DNA of 39,256 nucleotides. Source: Pseudobacteroides sp. (GTDB lineage Bacteria > Bacillota > Clostridia > Acetivibrionales > DSM-2933). Positions 8,924 to 17,500 of the stretch are shown here, in pieces. The stretch lies in NCBI RefSeq assembly GCF_036567765.1, contig NZ_DATCTU010000084.1:1-39256 (forward strand), given 5' to 3'. A program made the translations under genes and the position numbers. The notes under the pieces were generated by a model. The model saw nothing but the letters and a program-made list of their open reading frames with translations. It searched no databases and had not been told where the DNA came from. Each line of letters begins with the position of its first letter. Positions within the stretch are counted from its first letter, which is position 1.

Positions 8924-8959
8924 CCCGTACAGATTTGATGTAACGTTTAGCAAATAAAA

Positions 8960-8982
8960 GGGTGGGATTTTAATTCCCACCC
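8960..8982 (-). terminator. Terminator between the convergent AraC and DJ-1 genes
   Basis: GGGTGGGA (8960-8967) pairs perfectly with TCCCACCC (8975-8982) around a 7-base loop. On the minus strand it is followed by CTTTTATTTG, a reasonable U-rich tail, so it best serves the DJ-1-like gene. On the plus strand it lies about 40 bases past the AraC stop and lacks a U run. Confidence 0.7.
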
Positions 8983-9023
8983 AATCAAACCAAGTATAAT
9001 CAAACCAAGTATAATCAAACCAA
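8983..9023. repeat. 15-base tandem repeat, about 2.7 copies
   Basis: Two exact copies of AATCAAACCAAGTAT (8983-8997, 8998-9012) and a partial third (9013-9023). It fills the space between the terminator hairpin and the stop codon of the DJ-1-like gene, so it belongs to that gene's 3' untranslated region. It looks like replication slippage. Confidence 0.85.
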
Positions 9024-9029
9024 TAATGT

Positions 9030-9674
9030 TTATTGATTGGTATGGGGTTTACCCAATACCTTCAGGGCTTCGCACAATTTTATACCGAAAGCCTCCGAAG
9101 CATCAGGGTTTCTTCCTGTTATTATGTTGCCTGATCTGACTGTTTCAGAATCAACGTAGTTGGCACCGTTATTTGTAAGCTCATCATAGATACCTGACCA
9201 GGGGAAGCAAGTGGCATCTTTTCCCTTCAAAATTCCCGCTCTTGCTAAAATGGGAGGAGCAGCACAAATTGCAGCTACAATCTTTTTTTGTTTGTCTGCA
9301 TTTATAATAAGACTTCTAAGTTCCAGATTATCCCACTCATTCATAATCCCAGTTCCACCGATGACTATTACAGCATCATATTTATGGACCCTTACATCTT
9401 GTATCAGAATATCAGGCTTGTACGTACCTCCATTAGTACCTGTTGCTGCCTTGGTTGTAGTGCTTGCTACGGTAACCTTAACACCATGATTCTCCAGTAT
9501 CTCCTTTGGTTTATAAAACTCCACGTCCTCAAAGTTACTTTCGGCAATTACCATTACTACTTTTTTTCTGCCGTTATCTTTCTTGTACTTTGAGGGATTA
9601 CATGCATTTACCGCTGCAGCCAATGACAGCAAAATTGAAATTACCAGTGCCAAACTTAACAATCGCTTAGACAT
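9030..9674 (-). CDS. Exported DJ-1/PfpI-family protein
   Basis: 214 residues. The N-terminus is a signal peptide (MSKRLLSLALVISILLSLAA) ending at AVNAC, so it is either secreted or, less typically, a lipoprotein with Cys25 as lipid site. The rest is one DJ-1/PfpI domain: ESNFEDVEF with the acidic partner Glu49, and AAICAAPPIL with the nucleophile-elbow Cys137. Relatives act as protease, deglycase or glyoxalase-like enzymes; which applies here cannot be told. Most family members are cytoplasmic, so export is the odd point. GGAGG lies 7 bases before the ATG. Dyad motifs upstream suggest dedicated regulation. Confidence 0.88.
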   Translation of the reverse strand: MSKRLLSLALVISILLSLAAAVNACNPSKYKKDNGRKKVVMVIAESNFEDVEFYKPKEILENHGVKVTVASTTTKAATGTNGGTYKPDILIQDVRVHKYDAVIVIGGTGIMNEWDNLELRSLIINADKQKKIVAAICAAPPILARAGILKGKDATCFPWSGIYDELTNNGANYVDSETVRSGNIITGRNPDASEAFGIKLCEALKVLGKPHTNQ

Positions 9675-9701
9675 ATTTGTTCCTCCAATCCATTATTTAA
9701 T

Positions 9702-9745
9702 GATTAAACGTTTAATCTAGATTAAAAGTGTTAAATTTTTAATCT
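9702..9745 (-). promoter_or_regulatory. Clustered GATTAAA dyads upstream of the DJ-1-like gene
   Basis: A perfect 16-base palindrome GATTAAACGTTTAATC (9702-9717) is followed by a second dyad, AGATTAAAA (9719-9727) with TTTTAATCT (9737-9745). Four GATTAAA half-sites therefore lie 30-70 bases before the start codon, downstream of a TATAAT-like box on the minus strand near 9754-9761. This is a plausible repressor site; the regulator is not identified. Confidence 0.5.
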
Positions 9746-9831
9746 ATGATAAAATTATATAAAAAATGGAAATTGAATTGAAGTGAAAAAATACAGCGTT
9801 TTTCTGCTTTTTTACAGTAAGTTTTTGGGCT

Positions 9832-10098
9832 CTATTCAGGTGCACCTATTGGGACACAGATTGTGTCACCTGGATTTATTGAATTTACATTCAGGTTAGG
9901 ATTCATGTACAGAAGCACATCTATGGTTGTATAATATCTCTGTGCTATCGTATATACAGTTTCTCCCTGAGCAACTGTATGGGTCATGGTACCGGGTGGA
10001 CATACTTTTTTCGGTATGCAAAGAATTTGACCAATAGTTAGATTATTGAGATTAACACTGGGGTTTGATGCTGTTAATGCATTTAAGGAACATAACAT
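9832..10098 (-). pseudogene. LysM protein, first repeat truncated
   Basis: 88 residues with one complete C-terminal LysM domain (THTVAQGETVYTIAQRYYTTIDVLLYMNPN...GDTICVP) and the back half of another (SLNALTASNPSVNLNNLTIGQILCIP). The front 15 or so residues of the first LysM are missing: no frame upstream encodes the expected xYTVxxGDTxxxIA start. AAAGG lies 7 bases before the ATG at 10098, so a short product could still be made. There is no signal peptide. LysM binds peptidoglycan or chitin-like glycans and is common in spore-coat and wall proteins. Most likely this is the remains of a larger LysM protein that lost its 5' end. Confidence 0.6.
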
Positions 10099-10301
10099 CA
10101 CCAAACCTTTCTACTATTCATTATATTCGAAGTTAACATAATGGGTTACGGTGAGGTTCTTAAGAAAATTGTGTTAACGTCCAATTAATTACTGCCGATA
10201 AATAAAAAAATATGTTTTGTTATAGTGCTATAAAAATTCTATGGTGTGGAATAAATATAGTAATGATTGTTAGAATTCCAGCCGATAGGATGTGATAGAA
10301 T

Positions 10302-11297
10302 ATGGACAGTAAAAATGAAAAAGCAACGTTTGCAGGAGGATGCTTTTGGTGTATGGTACAGCCCTTTGAAAGCTTGGAGGGTGTTACAAATGTAAAGTCG
10401 GGTTATACCGGGGGGCAATCGGAGAATCCAACCTATAAAAGTATATGCAGAGGAGACACAGGTCATTATGAAGCTGTTCAAGTTGAGTATGATCCTGGCA
10501 AGATAAGTTATCAGGAGCTTCTGGAGGTATTCTGGAGACAGATAGACCCTTTAGACGAAGGTGGGCAGTTTTATGACAGAGGTACCCAATACAGGACCGC
10601 AATTTTTTATCATAATGACGAGCAGAAAAGGTTAGCGGAAGAGTCAAAGAACATTTTAAACAATAAAGCAGGGTTTTCAAAGCCCATTGCAACAAATATT
10701 ATAAAATTTGAAAAGTTTTATGATGCGGAGGAATACCATCAGGATTATCATAAAAAGAACCCTGAACATTATAAAGGGTATAGATTGGCATCGGGACGTG
10801 ATGCTGCTGTAAAAAAACTTTGGGATAAGACTGAATTCATATTGGAAGGAGAAGCTAAGAAACCCAGCGACGACTTAAAAAAGAGGCTCACTCCAATTCA
10901 ATATAAGGTTACGCAGGAAAACGGTACTGAGCCGCCGTTTGATAACGAGTACTATGACAATTTTCGTAAAGGTATTTATGTAGACATTGTTTCTGGAGAA
11001 CCACTTTTCAGTTCAATAGACAAATATGATTCTGGATGTGGTTGGCCTAGCTTTACAAAACCTATATCTGACAACAAAATAACAACAAAAACTGACAGAA
11101 GTCACTTTATGATAAGGACTGAGGTGAGAAGTAAGGAAGGGGACTCACATTTAGGTCATGTCTTCAATGATGGACCTGCTCACTCTACAGGGCTTAGATA
11201 TTGCATCAATTCGGCCTCTCTAAGGTTTATACCTTTGGAGGAGATGGGAGAAGCGGGATATGAGGAATATCTGAAGCTGTTTACTGCGAAAACATAG
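10302..11297 (+). CDS. msrAB: Bifunctional methionine sulfoxide reductase MsrA/MsrB
   Basis: Repairs oxidised methionine in proteins. Residues 1-160 are MsrA with the active site GGCFWC (Cys14), which reduces the S-sulfoxide. Residues about 190-320 are MsrB, with SGCGWPSF and the catalytic cysteine Cys301 in [11 protein letters not shown], which reduces the R-sulfoxide. The MsrB half lacks the two CxxC zinc pairs of the zinc-containing class. The MsrA-MsrB order is common in anaerobic Firmicutes. The ribosome site is AGGATGTGAT. The HD-GYP gene begins 30 bases downstream. Confidence 0.96.
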   Translation: MDSKNEKATFAGGCFWCMVQPFESLEGVTNVKSGYTGGQSENPTYKSICRGDTGHYEAVQVEYDPGKISYQELLEVFWRQIDPLDEGGQFYDRGTQYRTAIFYHNDEQKRLAEESKNILNNKAGFSKPIATNIIKFEKFYDAEEYHQDYHKKNPEHYKGYRLASGRDAAVKKLWDKTEFILEGEAKKPSDDLKKRLTPIQYKVTQENGTEPPFDNEYYDNFRKGIYVDIVSGEPLFSSIDKYDSGCGWPSFTKPISDNKITTKTDRSHFMIRTEVRSKEGDSHLGHVFNDGPAHSTGLRYCINSASLRFIPLEEMGEAGYEEYLKLFTAKT

Positions 11298-11327
11298 TAT
11301 AAAGAATTATATACACGGAGGTGTGTT

Positions 11328-12395
11328 ATGGGACAATATAATACTAGAATTGAGGAATGTAAACCTGGTATGATCCTGTCTAAGGATATCTATACTGATA
11401 AGGGTGCTATTTTGATGAAGGAAGGTACTGTTCTAAGCGATTTTACAATAGACAAGCTTGTTATTAACAATATCGAAATGGTTTGGGTAATCAGTGAACA
11501 GGATCCTGGGCAAAATTCTCCTCAAGATTCAACTAATGACTCACCATCTGTGAAGGAAACCAAAAAAGAGTATGTAAAAAGAATTGAAAACATCAAGACA
11601 TTGTTTAGTAACGTACTTAAAGATGATTCCATTGAGTTGGAGCAAAGTGCTAACGAAATTTCTGCGTCTATTATAAATTCGGATAAATCCACCGGAGATC
11701 TTTTACGGTGTATAAGAAGTTTAAAATCCATCGGTGATTACATGTATTCCCATAGTTTAAACGTAGCCAGTATATGCTGCCTCATTGGTAACTGGATGAA
11801 ACTTAGTTCTAAAGAGGTTGAAGAGCTTACAATAGCAGGCCTGCTGCATGATATTGGAAAGGCAAAGGTTCCGCGGGGAATTCTCAACAAGAAGACTGCA
11901 TTGACAGAGAGTGAATCTCTTGAAATAAAAAAGCATACACAATACGGGTATGATATTCTTAAAGCTAAAACAGGATTTTCAGATGATGTATGCAAGGGTA
12001 TACTTATGCATCATGAAAGGGAAGATGGCAGCGGGTATCCTAATGGAGTCAAGGGAGACAAAATAAATCTTATTGCTAAAATTATTTCTGTAGCTGATTT
12101 ATACAGCATGATAACTTTGGACAGGGTTTATAAAAGAACAGATACTCCATTCAGCGTTTTTGAAATATTTGAATCATCCGCCTCACAAAAATTTGATGCT
12201 CTGACAGTTTATACTCTTATCACCAATATAGCTATGTATTATATTGGTGATAATGTAAAACTAAGTAATGGTTTGGAGGGGCATATATTTTATATAGATA
12301 ACGAATTTATTTCCAGACCGTTAATAAAGCTTAAGGATGGAACCACGCTAGACCTTAGGGTTCGAAAGGATATAAAAATTCTAGAAATTATATAG
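11328..12395 (+). CDS. HD-GYP domain protein, probable cyclic-di-GMP phosphodiesterase
   Basis: 355 residues. The N-terminus (1-60, with LSKDIYTDKGAILMKEGTVL) resembles the small domain that often precedes HD-GYP modules. A low-complexity linker follows, then the HD-GYP core: His142, HD at 174-175 in LLHDIGKAKVP, KHTQYGYDIL, HHEREDGSGYP (228-238) with the GYP triplet intact, and AKIISVADLYSMIT. All metal ligands expected for hydrolysis of cyclic-di-GMP to pGpG or GMP appear present. No membrane segment or receiver domain is seen. ACGGAGGTG lies before the ATG. It ends 22 bases from the convergent ogg gene. Confidence 0.93.
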   Translation: MGQYNTRIEECKPGMILSKDIYTDKGAILMKEGTVLSDFTIDKLVINNIEMVWVISEQDPGQNSPQDSTNDSPSVKETKKEYVKRIENIKTLFSNVLKDDSIELEQSANEISASIINSDKSTGDLLRCIRSLKSIGDYMYSHSLNVASICCLIGNWMKLSSKEVEELTIAGLLHDIGKAKVPRGILNKKTALTESESLEIKKHTQYGYDILKAKTGFSDDVCKGILMHHEREDGSGYPNGVKGDKINLIAKIISVADLYSMITLDRVYKRTDTPFSVFEIFESSASQKFDALTVYTLITNIAMYYIGDNVKLSNGLEGHIFYIDNEFISRPLIKLKDGTTLDLRVRKDIKILEII

Positions 12396-12417
12396 AATAA
12401 AAAATTCCGCCATAACT

Positions 12418-13302
12418 CTACCTTATCCGAGTTTCCCGTGCAAAGAAAAACAGGTACTGCTGAGCATAACCAGCCAGGCTGCCGAAATGTTTCTTCGAAA
12501 ATTGATCTATTTCCTTAAGGGTAGCCTCTCTTTTAAAATATAAAACCTCCAGTATTCTTTTTATCCACACATCAGTTGGGAATACATCGAATTTTGTACC
12601 GGAGAACAGCAGAATACAGTCAGCCACCTTAGGGCCCACGCCTGAGAGCTTTATAAGCTCGCCCCTGGCTTTATCGGTTTCCATGTTTTTTAAAGTGTCT
12701 AAATCCACAACCCCATTCCTCACCATTTTAGAAGTTTGTGAAATATATTTGCATCTGAACCCGGCTTTACAAATATCAATTTCATTTATTGGGCAGGAAG
12801 AAAGAGCCTCCGGACTTGGAAATGTGTAAAACTCACCTTCTTCTGTGCTTATTTTGCTTCCAAAGCTTTGCGACAGGGTTTCTACAGATTTCATAATGCG
12901 GGGAATTCTATTGTTTGCGGAGATTATGAATGAAATGAGAAGTTCCCATATATCCTGCCTTAAAAGCCTAATGCCCTGACCGAAGGGTATTGCCTGTGCC
13001 ATAACATCATCCTTACTGCAAAGGGTTTTTTTTATTTCTCCGTAATCTGTTCCAAGGTCAAAGTAATCATACCAAATATTGATAAAGTCATCGAAGTTTG
13101 AATTGGAAATATGAAGCTTCTCGTTCTCAAATTTCACGCGGGAAACCTTGTCTCCCACAACTCCCATATAGCTTCCGTCATGCTGTTTTAGCCATCTGAA
13201 GCTTTGGCCGCAGTCGAAAATGTGCATAAGGTCAAAGTCGCGTACTCCTTCAATTTCTATACCGGTATTATTTTCATAGACAGTGTATCCTTTATAATCC
13301 AT
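12418..13302 (-). CDS. ogg: 8-oxoguanine DNA glycosylase/AP lyase (OGG1 type)
   Basis: Base-excision repair enzyme that removes 8-oxoguanine opposite cytosine. 294 residues, with the OGG N-terminal domain (FDCGQSFRW at 29-37) and an HhH-GPD core. The helix-hairpin-helix LSGVGPKVADC carries the catalytic Lys225, and FPTDVWIKRI carries the catalytic Asp244. SANNRIPRI matches the family signature around the first HhH helices. This is the eukaryote-like OGG1 class found in many clostridia rather than Fpg. A GGAG site lies 8 bases before the ATG. It is divergent from the DUF6062 gene. Confidence 0.94.
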   Translation of the reverse strand: MDYKGYTVYENNTGIEIEGVRDFDLMHIFDCGQSFRWLKQHDGSYMGVVGDKVSRVKFENEKLHISNSNFDDFINIWYDYFDLGTDYGEIKKTLCSKDDVMAQAIPFGQGIRLLRQDIWELLISFIISANNRIPRIMKSVETLSQSFGSKISTEEGEFYTFPSPEALSSCPINEIDICKAGFRCKYISQTSKMVRNGVVDLDTLKNMETDKARGELIKLSGVGPKVADCILLFSGTKFDVFPTDVWIKRILEVLYFKREATLKEIDQFSKKHFGSLAGYAQQYLFFFARETRIR

Positions 13303-13488
13303 AAGTGAGTCTCCAGTTCCATGTTATTTGTTATTATATATTTTCCCATACTTTTCTGATATAATAACATGGTATCATATTATTTATATTAAGGCATGAA
13401 TGATCATGACTAAAAGTGTTATTGATTTTTCAAATTCCTATAATTAAGAGTATAGACAGCCAAAAATTCATGTCAAGGTGGAGCCAAT

Positions 13489-14265
13489 ATGAAAGAAAAA
13501 ATTTATACAATACCAGTTACTGAAGCCTTTGGGGTTGAATGCGAGTGCCCTATGTGTGTTCTGGAAAAAAAACTTGAGGATGAATGTATTGACTACATAT
13601 TAGGGCCGTCGCTTATGGAGCCTGAGGGACGAATTGAAACCAATGAAAAGGGTTTTTGCAGAAAACATTTTGAGAAGCTTTACAATAGACAGCAAAACAG
13701 GCTTGGGTTGGGATTAATACTAGAAACCCATATTACGCAGCAGAACCATAATATCGGAAGGGTATATGAGAGCAAAAAGGATGCCGTGAAAAAGGATGCA
13801 GAAATGTCTATGATGAAGAATCTTTCCAGCAAGGTCTCAATGAAGAAAACCGATACCGACAAAATGGTGGATAGCCTTCTGGAGGTTTTAAATGAACTGG
13901 AAGGAAAGTGCACTGTTTGCGGAAAGCTTGACCATACTATGGAAAGGTATATAGATGTCATACTATATCTCTGGTTTAAAGAAAGTGATTTTAAGGTACT
14001 GTTTAATAGCAAGAAGGGATTTTGTTTAAAGCACCTTAAAGACCTTTTGGAAGGCACTAAAAAGTTCTTAAATGCCAAAGAAACAGCTGTTTTTGTAGCA
14101 AACCTTATGGAACTTCAGTTGGAAAACCTGGAAAGGATAAAGGAGGAAGTCAGCTGGTTTACCAAAAAGTTCGACTACAGAAATAACGATGCCCCTTGGG
14201 GAAACTCGAAAGATGCTGTTCCAAGGAGCATTCAGAAGATCGTAGGCTTCTGCGATTTTTCTTAA
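13489..14265 (+). CDS. DUF6062-family Cys-cluster protein
   Basis: 258-residue protein of unknown function that matches the clostridial DUF6062 family. Four short Cys/His clusters are arranged as two similar halves: CECPMC and GFCRKHF in the first (residues about 18-57), CTVCG and GFCLKHL in the second (about 144-183). The spacing suggests two metal (zinc or iron-sulfur) sites from an internal duplication. The middle (about 85-140) is charged and helical. No membrane segment is seen. AAGGTGGAG precedes the ATG. It is convergent with the P-loop/Asp23 gene, with only 16 bases between stops. Confidence 0.85.
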   Translation: MKEKIYTIPVTEAFGVECECPMCVLEKKLEDECIDYILGPSLMEPEGRIETNEKGFCRKHFEKLYNRQQNRLGLGLILETHITQQNHNIGRVYESKKDAVKKDAEMSMMKNLSSKVSMKKTDTDKMVDSLLEVLNELEGKCTVCGKLDHTMERYIDVILYLWFKESDFKVLFNSKKGFCLKHLKDLLEGTKKFLNAKETAVFVANLMELQLENLERIKEEVSWFTKKFDYRNNDAPWGNSKDAVPRSIQKIVGFCDFS

Positions 14266-14281
14266 TAAAAGGATTAAAATG

Positions 14282-15127
14282 TTACTTTTCTATCTTATTC
14301 CTGACTTTATTAGGATCAATGACAAGGCTTTTAGCCACAAGGTTAAGAGCCTTTATATTTAGGGCTGTGAGTCTTTCGACTTCTTCGCTGACATCTTCTT
14401 GAACCTTTCTTAAAAGAGGCCTTATTATATATCCATAAATGAGTATTAGATCCATTTCTATATATATACCGTCAGGGTGATTTTCAGCACGGAATCGTGA
14501 AATCCTGCTAACCCCTTCTATCTTTGAAACCACATGCTCTATTATCTGATAAACTGTGTAATCAGATATTGTATATTTGCCAAGATAGCTGAATGTGGGA
14601 CGTACAACGGATTTTTCCCCTACAAGCTGATAGCTGCCCTTGCCCTTTCTTTTAAAGATCTGAAGAGGATCAAGAAAGTAACCCGAAAAGTCCTTCTTTA
14701 TCTCAAAGGTAGGAACCGGTATAACATGTTTTCCCTGCTGCATTCTTGTAGATCTTGCCTGATTTATTTCAAACTCGCTGGCTACGTCTGTTATGTAAAC
14801 CTTCTCGTTTATGGGTCCAACTTCTAGTCTGCTTGCTATTTTTTCAACCATGCCCTCAGATGTACCCAGAATAAGCATTGCAGCTGGTTTGTACAGTTCT
14901 ATGGCACGCTTCACGTCATATGCATGGTCATCACTATGAAACAGAGCACACTTAACAGAGGCTATCTTTGTGGCCTCCCTTTTAGCAGAACGACCTGCCA
15001 CAATGCGATTTCCACGGATTAAAATTCCATCATCTATTATAAAATCAATGCCACGTTCTTTTGCAACCCAGGTTGCTCTGTGGCTTTTTCCTGTACCGCT
15101 TGGTCCGATAAAAGCTACAACTCTCAA
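14282..15127 (-). CDS. P-loop ATPase fused to an Asp23-like domain
   Basis: 281 residues. The N-terminus has a Walker A loop FIGPSGTGKSH (6-16) in a small kinase-like nucleotide-binding fold (about 1-150). The C-terminal 100 residues (SDYTVYQIIEHVVSKIEGVSRISRF... then YGYIIRPLLRKVQEDVSEEVERLTAL) have the pattern of Asp23/Gls24 envelope-stress proteins: a GV core, a YG strand, a Q-V helix and a final NLVAKSLVIDP strand. The combined function is unknown. The start is TTG at 15127 with CGGAGG 6 bases upstream. It is the last gene of a minus-strand pair with the membrane protein at 15197-15952. Confidence 0.78.
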   Translation of the reverse strand: MRVVAFIGPSGTGKSHRATWVAKERGIDFIIDDGILIRGNRIVAGRSAKREATKIASVKCALFHSDDHAYDVKRAIELYKPAAMLILGTSEGMVEKIASRLEVGPINEKVYITDVASEFEINQARSTRMQQGKHVIPVPTFEIKKDFSGYFLDPLQIFKRKGKGSYQLVGEKSVVRPTFSYLGKYTISDYTVYQIIEHVVSKIEGVSRISRFRAENHPDGIYIEMDLILIYGYIIRPLLRKVQEDVSEEVERLTALNIKALNLVAKSLVIDPNKVRNKIEK

Positions 15128-15196
15128 CTTGTACCTCCGAAAATAGCCGTATATTGCATTAGTAGTATACCATAAATGTTATTAAATTAACAGAGT

Positions 15197-15952
15197 TTAC
15201 AATATGGAATGTACCAAAAACAGTAAAGCTATTAGTATCAAACCTATCACAGTAAATATAATACCCAATACCTTCAGAAATGTGATGGTAGACTTAAGGG
15301 CGAGCTTTGAAATTGTTTTTACATTATTGGAAACTTTAAACAGGCTTTTCTTGGAATTATCACCTGATGTATCTTCAGCCGATGCGTTTTCAGCCAGCTC
15401 AGGTGATTGTGTATCGAGTCCATCGTTAATTGTACTTGAGCCTCTATTTACAGCCTTCTCAATAATAAAATAAAGTATGCCTCCTAAAAAGGTGTTTCTT
15501 ATAATTTTTTTAACTATAGGAAAAACAATTCCGTAAAGAACAAGGACCGTTAAGTCTTTAGAATTGGTATTAGCCTGGCTGTTTTTTCCTTTTCGAATGT
15601 CACGTGTAATATTTGCAGTAAAGCCCAATATAAAGCTAATCCCGTTATATAAATTTTCAGCTGCGAAAGAGAGTCCTAATGTACCTGCACCAAGGAAAAA
15701 AATCGGAATTGAAAAGATAAAAAATAATATGCAAAATATTGGCGAATTATAGGCAAACCATAAAGCGACAGTGGATGCTATGGAAAGTATGCCTGTAATT
15801 ACTATAGGAAGTATTGTGGTAAAGCTAAAAGATAGGATGCCCTCTAAATTTTCTGAAATATCATCTACCATTTCATCACTGGAATACTTGTCTACATCGA
15901 CTCCATAACTTGTTATAAGCTTCTGGCGTGCTGTTTCAATTCCTATACTCAT
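15197..15952 (-). CDS. Multi-pass membrane protein of unknown function
   Basis: 251 residues starting MSIGIETARQKL. About five hydrophobic segments are visible: FTTILPIVITGILSIASTVALWF, a second and third pair (SPIFCILFFIFSIPIFFLGA, then LGLSFAAENLYNGISFILGF), one near VLYGIVFPIV and a C-terminal FLKVLGIIFTVIGLILIALLF. A Ser/Asp-rich linker (SSTINDGLDTQSPELAENAS) separates the last helix. No family was recognised with certainty. The ATG at 15952 is favoured by AAAGGGGGAG just upstream; in-frame starts earlier have no site. The downstream P-loop/Asp23 gene begins 69 bases on and may share its transcript. Confidence 0.75.
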   Translation of the reverse strand: MSIGIETARQKLITSYGVDVDKYSSDEMVDDISENLEGILSFSFTTILPIVITGILSIASTVALWFAYNSPIFCILFFIFSIPIFFLGAGTLGLSFAAENLYNGISFILGFTANITRDIRKGKNSQANTNSKDLTVLVLYGIVFPIVKKIIRNTFLGGILYFIIEKAVNRGSSTINDGLDTQSPELAENASAEDTSGDNSKKSLFKVSNNVKTISKLALKSTITFLKVLGIIFTVIGLILIALLFLVHSIL

Positions 15953-16269
15953 TCGCTCCCCCTTTAAAATATGTATTTTTATAATTGACAAAATATATGA
16001 TTAAAAGTGGTATAAATGGGAAAAAGAGAGTGCGTACTCTCTCTTTTCTTCCCCCGGATAATTCTTCATTTGTTATTTCACGTTTTCGTCATTAGTAATT
16101 CCAAAATATTGTCTTTTGTATAAATATATAAAAATAAATATAATACAAGTGTGTTGGGCAATATTTCCTGCTGGTTTTTCATTACACAATATATTGTATC
16201 ATTAGAAATTAACTTGTCAATATATATATGAAAAATAAATGATGAAATTTTTGGATTTTTGTCCCTTTA
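15953..16269. other. 317-base gap between the membrane-protein gene and ytxC
   Basis: No coding sequence is visible on either strand. The gap holds the ribosome site of the membrane-protein gene, an AT-rich stretch without a convincing sigma-A promoter, and one hairpin (16022-16047). The part from 16080 to 16260 is low-complexity A/T with short dyads such as ACAATATATTGT, for which no function is proposed. Confidence 0.6.
16022..16047 (-). terminator. Hairpin with A/U tracts downstream of ytxC
   Basis: AAAAGAGAG (16022-16030) pairs with CTCTCTTTT (16039-16047) around an 8-base loop. Read on the minus strand the stem is followed by TCCCATTT, so it could end transcripts from ytxC, although it lies 220 bases past that stop. 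It is weak in GC. Confidence 0.45.
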
Positions 16270-17214
16270 TTAGTTTTTCATGTTTATAGGTTCGCTTTTA
16301 TTGTTGGATTTTGCCATGTTAATTTCGCAAATTTCGCAGGTGCTGCATATTGTAACTTTACCATAAAAAACGTTCTTTATAGTTTCTAAAAGCTCTTTGT
16401 TTTTAAAGTGGACAGTCCCATGTATCACTATCTTTCTTGGTGCAAGTGTTATAAGTGAGCTTACAAGTAAATCATCATAGTTTATCTCACCTAGTGAGAT
16501 TTCATTTACAAACTCACGTATACATTCGTTTGTTATTTCTCTTTTCGTTTCATCCAATAACATGTATTTGTTATCAAAGCTTGTAACCACATGAATCAGG
16601 TTGAACTTAGGATTCTGAATATCTACGAAATACCTCAAAAGCCTGATAAACTCATTATATTCACGAACCATAAGATAGTCATCTACAGCCTTATCAACCA
16701 CTTCTTCAAGATCTTTTATATAATCCTTAAGCCTGAAATTAACAAAGCCGTCCAGTATTATGCTATTGGAGTTGTCGAAGTAGTCTAAAAGCTTTTTGAC
16801 TATAAGATTATGCCTTCTTATATGAAACAAGCTGCTTAAAAGGGTATTATCATCAGAGTTAATGATCTTTTTTGCTAAGGTTAATATTTCTTTTTTTTCA
16901 ACAGAATTAAAATAACAATAATTACTGCTGATTGTTCTAATTATTAGTTTTTCCTCATATTTTTTTATTATATAATCCGCAAGTGCATTCGATATGTTTA
17001 AAACAAGGGCTTTCTTTACGGTATCCGGGTTATCCGCATTATCTGCATTTCTATCGCTATTATAACTACAAACTATATAATTTGAGCCATTGGAATTAAC
17101 TTCGTTTTGAATGGAGTATTTAAAATGGTTAGTTTTGTTTTTTTCCAACTCGTTTTTTATTCCTTCTATTACATCTTCGGTATCTTTGTTAACTCCAATA
17201 CTGAGAAACTGCAT
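16270..17214 (-). CDS. ytxC: YtxC-like sporulation protein
   Basis: 314 residues, similar to the putative sporulation protein YtxC of Bacillus and Clostridium, whose molecular role is not known. The conserved C-terminal half is visible: FVNFRLKDYIKDLEEVVDKA, DDYLMVREYNEFIRLLRYFVDIQ, and APRKIVIHGTVHF followed by a final CSTCEIC. No signal peptide or membrane helix is seen. AAGGGA lies 10 bases before the ATG at 17214 and 7 bases before a TTG at 17217, so either start is possible. The presence of this gene supports a spore-forming host. Confidence 0.8.
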   Translation of the reverse strand: MQFLSIGVNKDTEDVIEGIKNELEKNKTNHFKYSIQNEVNSNGSNYIVCSYNSDRNADNADNPDTVKKALVLNISNALADYIIKKYEEKLIIRTISSNYCYFNSVEKKEILTLAKKIINSDDNTLLSSLFHIRRHNLIVKKLLDYFDNSNSIILDGFVNFRLKDYIKDLEEVVDKAVDDYLMVREYNEFIRLLRYFVDIQNPKFNLIHVVTSFDNKYMLLDETKREITNECIREFVNEISLGEINYDDLLVSSLITLAPRKIVIHGTVHFKNKELLETIKNVFYGKVTICSTCEICEINMAKSNNKSEPINMKN

Positions 17215-17294
17215 CAACTTCACATCCCTTCATGTGTAGTATATGTCTAAGAAATATGTTGTATGCAGCACTAGGTACATGCAATAACTACCAT

Positions 17295-17324
17295 ATTATA
17301 CCTGTGTTTTTAATTTCACAGCAA
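17295..17324 (-). promoter_or_regulatory. Probable promoter of ytxC
   Basis: On the minus strand TTGCTG (17319-17324) and TATAAT (17295-17300) are separated by 18 bases. The start site would be near 17288, giving a leader of about 70 bases. The -10 box is perfect and the -35 box moderate; a sporulation sigma factor cannot be excluded. Confidence 0.5.
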
Positions 17325-17432
17325 AATAATCATTCTCACATTATTATATGAAATATGATTGATTGAGTTACAAAATTTGATTTGGAAGATAAAGCTATTG
17401 GCGGGATAGGTACATCTGCGTCATAGAAAACA

Positions 17433-17474
17433 AGTAGCAGCTGCAGACTTTATTCAAAATCTGCAGCTGCTACT
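17433..17474 (-). terminator. Terminator of the sensor-kinase gene
   Basis: A perfect 15-base stem, AGTAGCAGCTGCAGA (17433-17447) with its complement at 17460-17474, around a 12-base loop. On the minus strand it is followed by TGTTTTCTATG. It lies 27 bases past the stop of the kinase gene, so it is a strong intrinsic terminator for that gene. Confidence 0.88.
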
Positions 17475-17500
17475 GTTAAAATCAAATTTTGCAAGCACTT

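Noticed and set aside
13321..13370. ATGTTATT and AATAACAT inverted arms between ogg and the DUF6062 gene
   Set aside because: AT-only 8-base arms with a 34-base loop in a divergent promoter region are expected by chance.
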